In this document: piece after piece, positions 58,562 to 64,000 of the stretch
Layout: every line of letters begins with the position of its first letter
How positions within the stretch are numbered: position 1 is the first letter of the stretch
From: Dasyornis broadbenti
Taxonomy: Eukaryota; Chordata; Aves; Passeriformes; Dasyornithidae
DNA: 64,000 nucleotides
Reading direction: 5' to 3'
Assembly: GCA_013397935.1 (NCBI GenBank)
Contig: VZRN01001124.1
Location: 1,982,161 to 2,046,160, forward strand
Notes under the pieces: generated by a model
What the model saw: the letters and a program-made list of their open reading frames with translations, nothing else
What the model was told of the DNA's origin: nothing
The model's database searches: none
Program-made: the position numbers and the translations under genes

Positions 58562-61500
58562 CTAGAATAGAAAGTGAAAAATCAAGTAGAAGTTACAGCA
58601 CAAGATGCCAAAAGGAAGAGGAAAGTCTGGATTACTTCCATCATATATAACTGGGGAATTATGACGCATATTCCACCACCTCCCACATTTCATAAACACT
58701 GCATATCTACTGCTTCAAAGAAGTCTCTGGAATGGCAATGGTGTGTCCTTCCAGCCTTCACAGTATTTTTTGTAGTTATTTCTCAAATGGTAGAGATACA
58801 ACCAGAATTAATTCCCAGGACATATAATCCCAAATGTTTCACGGACTAAACTACTGGTGTGGAGCTGGAAAACTCAGTTTCCCTAAAGACCGTGGCTGTT
58901 CACTTAAGTAGGAGAGACAGCTGAAGAACAAAGTTTCTATTAGAAGGAAAATGTAGATTTTAATATCTTATTTAATTCCAACTGAGGATAATAGTTTTAA
59001 AATTAGGATTTATTTGCAAAATAAAGCATTCAAGAACATTTTGCTTAATCTTTTGGAAACATTTAATTTCAACATTAACATTTTATTGTAATATAATCAG
59101 AATGCTGAGGTCAAGAGAATACTTTTAACTTGGTTATAATGAGACTTGAACAACTGCCACTGGAAATTAGTCAGAAAACTGCATTTCCCAAGAAAACCTT
59201 TGGTTTGATTGAATTGGCAGTGGTTAGAGGAAAAAGTTTTTTTACTAACTCGGGTTTATATTTGAGGAAGTGTGTAGTGGGTTGATGCTGGCTGCATGCC
59301 AGATACCCACCAAAGCTGCTCGCTCACTCCTCTCTGCAGCTGGACAGGGCAGAGAAAATTTAACAAAGGGCTTATGGGCTGAGATAAGAACTGGGAGAGA
59401 TCGCTCATCAAATACCATCATGGGAACAACAAGCTCAACTTAGAGATATTAATTAAATTTATTACTAACAAAATCAGAGCAGGATAATGAGAAGTAAACT
59501 AAACCCTTAAGAACACCTTCTCGCCACCCCTGCCTCCTTCCCCACCAGCGCAGAGACAGGGAATAGGGGTTTATGGTCAGTTCATCACCCCAGGCTTCTC
59601 TCCCTGTTGAAGGAGAGGAGTCGTTCCCCTTCTACATCATGGAGTCCCTCCCACGGGAGACAGTTCTCCATGAACTTTTCCGACACGGCTCCATCCCACA
59701 GGCAGCAGTCCTACCAAAACTGCTACAACATGAGTCCCTCCCATGGCCAATAGTCCTCCCAAAACTGCTGCAGTGTGGGTCACTCTTACACAAGGTGCAG
59801 ACCTCGAACAGGCTGCTCCACCATAGGAGCAGGGCCCCTCCCTCCACAGGTCTCCCATAAGCTCACAGCCTCCTCTCAGGCATCCACCTCCTCCAGTATG
59901 GGGCTCCTCCATCGGCTGCAGGTGGATCTCTGCATCCCCATGGACCTCCATGGGCTGCAGAGGGACAGCCTGCACTAGGGTCTGCACCATGGGCTGTAGA
60001 GGAATCTCGGCTCCAGTACCCAGAGCACCTCTTTCCCCTCCTTCTCCATTGGCCTTGGTATCAGCAGAACTGTTCTTCTCACATGTTCTCACCCCACTCT
60101 TCTCTGGCCACAATTACATCTGAGCAAAAATGTTTTTTTCTTTCTGCTTATTGCAGCAGTGTTACCACTATTTCTAATAGGCCCAGCCTTGGCCAGCAGC
60201 ACGTCCATCTTTGGAGCTGCCAGGGATTGGTTCTGCTGGACATGGAGGAAGCTTCCAGCATCTTCCCACAGAAGCCAACCCTGTGGCCCTACTGCTACCA
60301 AACCCACGCCATGCAAATGCAACACAAAGTGATACACACATGAGTGCAGGACTGCAAAAGTTATGCCTCTACATCTTCTCAACACCCGAGAAATTGTTAG
60401 CAGTAGATGTCTTTTTTATACGCAAAATACTAAAATGTATTGGAAAAAAAATACTGGAAATACTACTGTGAATCAAACAGTTCCCCTAAAAGTTTAGGTT
60501 GTCTATTTAAATATGAGAAATAGTAAAGAACAAAATTTTAATTATCAAGAAAATTATACTTTTTGAGATCTGGTCTTATGCCAGATTAGGACAAGATTTA
60601 AGAAAATCTTCTTCTACAACAGTAGACTGAGGTTTACAGACCTCAAACAGGTCTGAAAAGATATATATAGTTTCAGTGTTCTCAGTACTAAGCCATTTCC
60701 AACAAATCAAAACTTTTTTTTTTTATTGTACAGCTTGTTGTCTTTGTAAAGTTTTTCAACATAAAGTTATTTGACTTGTAATAAGAATCCAGTCATTTTG
60801 ATGCAAATATTTCTACAATTTTCCCTTTCAAAACTGAAACAGCATTTCTTTCCAAAACACTTGACAGTTAAAAAAATAGCACCATTTGAAAATGTATTAG
60901 AGAATATTCCTTCTTCTTTTTTTAAGAGGGGAAAACCCCTCCAAGTGCTGTAGTCTTTATTCTGCAATTTTAAAAATATTTCACAGTGGTGGTCACAACA
61001 AAATATGCAGCTGACAGTGAAATAACAAAGAATTCCTGTGCACATTCTGACAGCTCAAATGTGAGGCTTGTCTACTTCTTGAAGACTTATCAATGCAAAT
61101 ATCAGAGATACATCAGGATTAGCAATGGGATAACATGCATGAATTGAGGAATTACAAGAAAGATGAGAGAGTTTTCATGCACACGGACCACAAACTCATG
61201 AAATTATTGGTGGAAGTGTACCAACACCTCAAGGAACTTGGGATCCAAACTGCAGCTGGGGATTACAACTAGTTTCACTTGCATTCCAAACATGAATATA
61301 TTGTTTTGACCTATTATTCACTCCAGGTTAATTACATATTCCTCAGAAACTTTGAAATATGGACAGCTGAAACTAATTCAAAAGAAAGCCTTGGAATCTT
61401 GCTTACTAGTAAATAATTAGGTGGAACTGAAATGGATCAGTAAACAGAAGTACTCAATGATTTTACTTTGGGCTAATTTTAGTTTGGTTTCCTGGAACCT

Positions 61501-64000
61501 TTTCTACTTTTCAAAGTTCTATACTCTCCATCTCTTCAAGATTGTAAGAGAACCTTCAGCATAGACTGAAATTCTGATGAGTATGGGGTTTTTAAAGAAA
61601 AAGACACAGTAGGAAAATATGCTAACCGTGCACCCATGTTACAAAAAGTGCTGAGAAATTAATATCAGAACATGAAAAATGGTACCATAAAGAAGTAAGC
61701 ACTGCTCTCAGCAAAGAGATATTTATCACTGGACCAGAGGGGAAGTACTGTTCAGGGCTTTTGACTATATTGTGGGAGGAGAGGAGAAGAAAAAATAATG
61801 AAATATAAACCTTCTGTGAAGGATAAGAGAAGCTTCTTGTGTAGCACACGACAAAATCCAAATTTTGCAACAGAAATTTTCTAGCCAATTACTAGAAGAG
61901 GCAAATCTGTTTACCTCAGAGTCATGGAAATTAATTTTTGTCTTATGGACTGAGACATCTTCCTTGTGCTGGTTTTTTGCCTCTATTTGCATCTTGTAAA
62001 TGATATTTAGCTCCAGATGAATGCAGAATTTTTGCACCTGAAACCTGCAGTCACATCATGACATAACTGCAAGAAGTGCCTGTTGAAGTCAATGGAAGAT
62101 GCACAGCTGTAAGTTAGGGCAGAATATGGACCCTTATGAACCAGATCCCCCTGGATCTGTCCTATTCTTCTGCCATCTCCCACTGAGAGCACACACTCAC
62201 ATGCACAGCTTTCTACATACCCTGAAGGCCACAGTGCCATGTTAAAGTATGCAGGGAAGGGACTTAAACATGTATAAGGCTTTCTTCTGCTTCAGATTTT
62301 CATTAATAATTTTCATTGACAGAAAAAAATGAATGCATGACAGAGTGGAGCTTGACTACACCCCAGCTCATGGGCAGTGCTGTACTCAAGTACAAAGCCA
62401 GAAGTACGAACAACCAGAGACCCTCCCAACACAACAGAACATCACTAATTTAATCTCAATGTGAATGGTACCTCTGTACATATGTAAGTATTACAAAACA
62501 GTGAAGAATGCATTTTAGCAACTGTGATCTCTCAAACATGCAAATTATTACCTTAGTTAAATAAATCAGTGTTCCATTGTGCTGAGATTCTATGGTTATT
62601 CAAACAAAGGCCCCATTATGAATGCTTATCTGAAACCCATCTGACCAAAACATCTTTTAGTCTAACTCCACTGAGGCTGGAACATAAAGACATAAATTAA
62701 TTCTGCTCATTATTTTCTTATGTCATTGTGACAAGCTGCCGAACAGCTAAGCTCCAAAACAGGTCCACAGAGAACTCATAAGTACCAAGACCTTCAAAGA
62801 CAATAATATTTACTGCTAACTACAGATGCTTAAAAACATTGACAGGATTTATGAAAAAAATGAACCAAATATTGGAAAACAAGTAGTCAAGCAGTAACAT
62901 GAAAAAGCAGATCATATCAAACAGCACATACCAAGAGCTAGGTGTATGTAGTAGCTTTTGAATAATTTAGTAGGATGTTCTGCTTAGCTCAGTCACCTAC
63001 CCTTCTCCCTTTTGAGGCAGCACTTTTCCCTAGAAAAGAGAGAAACTCCTTTGAGGTCAGGAGATTTGATTTGTATTCACCTTAGTAGAGTATAGAACTG
63101 TCCCAAAGTGAACACATTCTGTATTTTCACTGATTTCAAATATGCTCTGCTCTGACAAGGTGATATGTAAGTGCATTAATAGAACTTAGTATCAGAATTA
63201 AACTTCAATTTTACTCCCTTTTAAGCAAAGAAACAATTTCTCGCCTAAACAATCAAAGTTAGCTACTGTCCCTCATCTTCACAGTATGCACAAGGTACAA
63301 GAATTTGTCCATAAACATTTGAATTTACATGATCTAAATATTTACAGATAATTTTGCATGTAAGATATACAGTGCTATATGAGATAATCTATTTATCTGC
63401 ACTTTTTAGGCTGTAGTCTGTTTCTCTTGCTGGTCACTACATATGATGTGTCAAACTGTAGGAAAATCATTTATTAAACCACCAAGGTCCCTGGTATTTT
63501 TTGTTCCTATTTCCTCCAAGCATTTTCCTTAGATTTTCTCTTAGCTCCCTCTGGGAAGGTCTGCTATCTGTATCTTTTCAACTGCTTCTTTCTCTCTTGT
63601 ATTCCCACTGAAGCTTCTAGGACTAAAAGACTGGGGGGAACTGTTTGCTTTTCCTTGGCTACCTAATGTAACTCCTTTCCTCACAAAGTTAAGGGTTAAC
63701 AATTTACACAGTGCTTAAGTGACAATGCCCTTTTATTTTCAGTCGGTTACAGGGAAAGAAGTCTCCATCTCCCAAATACTCCCCCAGCTTGGCATAAACC
63801 TAGATTACAGACTAAAGGGAAATAATAATTTTTCATTTAAATGAAAAATGTAGGCAAAGACCATAACAAGGCTAGTAAAAACAGATGCTGGGGACAAGGT
63901 AAATTAAGAGAGACCGTGTTTATTCTGTTCAAAGTATTTCAGCTGTGTCCATTAATCAAGCAGGTATTCTCAGCATAAAAGAGTGCTTTGTTTTGTAGCA
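58562..64000 (-). other. SLC1A2: SLC1A2 intron 1 (partial), hosting a solo LTR
   Basis: No sequence encoding MASTEG with a donor was found, so exon 1 should lie beyond 64000. Apart from the LTR at 59273-60326 the sequence is AT-rich and without recognised elements. A perfect palindrome-like TTTTTCATTTAAATGAAAAA occurs at 63829-63848. Confidence 0.65.
59273..60326 (-). mobile_element. Solo LTR (about 1.05 kb) of an avian endogenous retrovirus
   Basis: Bounded on the plus strand by TGTAGTGGG and GCAACACA with a perfect 5-bp target-site duplication AAGTG (59268-59272 and 60327-60331). The body is G/C-rich with many imperfect repeats of the type CTCCCACGGGCTGCAG, familiar from a common bird LTR. 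An AATAAA on the minus strand near 59459-59464 and the promoter-like end near 60160 indicate minus orientation, the same as SLC1A2. No internal genes remain. Open frames of up to 158 codons inside are by-products of the repeats. Confidence 0.9.

Noticed and set aside
59573..60113. Several open frames with repeated motifs on both strands
   Set aside because: They lie wholly inside the solo LTR and arise from its internal G/C-rich repeats.
58562..64000. Search for SLC1A2 exon 1
   Set aside because: No minus-strand sequence encoding MASTEG followed by a donor was seen; exon 1 is assumed to lie outside.

Overview
The window is a stretch of bird nuclear genome holding the 3' part of CD44 on the + strand (about 1.4-14.3 kb, possibly to 17 kb) and nearly all of SLC1A2 (EAAT2/GLT-1) on the - strand (31.7-58.6 kb, continuing past the right edge). 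The two genes are convergent, the same neighbour order I recall for mammals (human 11p13). The bird call rests on two CR1 LINE fragments and two solo LTRs of avian ERV type with clean target-site duplications. The species cannot be fixed; a neoavian, perhaps passerine, is my guess.

CD44 (1-17 kb): five or six alternatively spliced stem exons (1399-6900), a doubtful further exon (8475-8570), then three constant exons: membrane-proximal stem (9886-10008), transmembrane (11278-11356) and cytoplasmic tail (13389-13605). All internal stem exons are phase 1-1, so any combination keeps frame. The variable exons form a paralogous family: they share an N-terminal motif around PTQxPL, an unusual CATCAT-rich acceptor and, in three of them, the same donor. 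One 547-bp exon-plus-intron segment is present twice at about 99% identity, the first copy ending exactly at a 13-N assembly gap. The N-terminal hyaluronan-binding Link domain exons lie left of the window.

17-22.6 kb is intergenic or distal UTR with one short candidate LTR. 22.6-31.7 kb is probably the roughly 9-kb 3'UTR of SLC1A2, matching the very long 3'UTR of the mammalian gene.

SLC1A2: coding exons 2-11 are all present with consistent GT-AG borders and phases. They sum to 1702 nt; with a 17-nt exon 1 of the human type this gives 572 residues against 574 in human. The alternative GLT1b C-terminus, made by reading through the exon 10 donor, is conserved. Intron 8 and intron 1 each carry a solo LTR, intron 7 and intron 5 carry CR1 pieces, and intron 4 has a 69-N gap flanked by poly(A).

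No prokaryotic-type system, CRISPR array, rRNA or tRNA was seen. The most interesting structure is the tandem amplification and splice-site remodelling of the CD44 variable exons.
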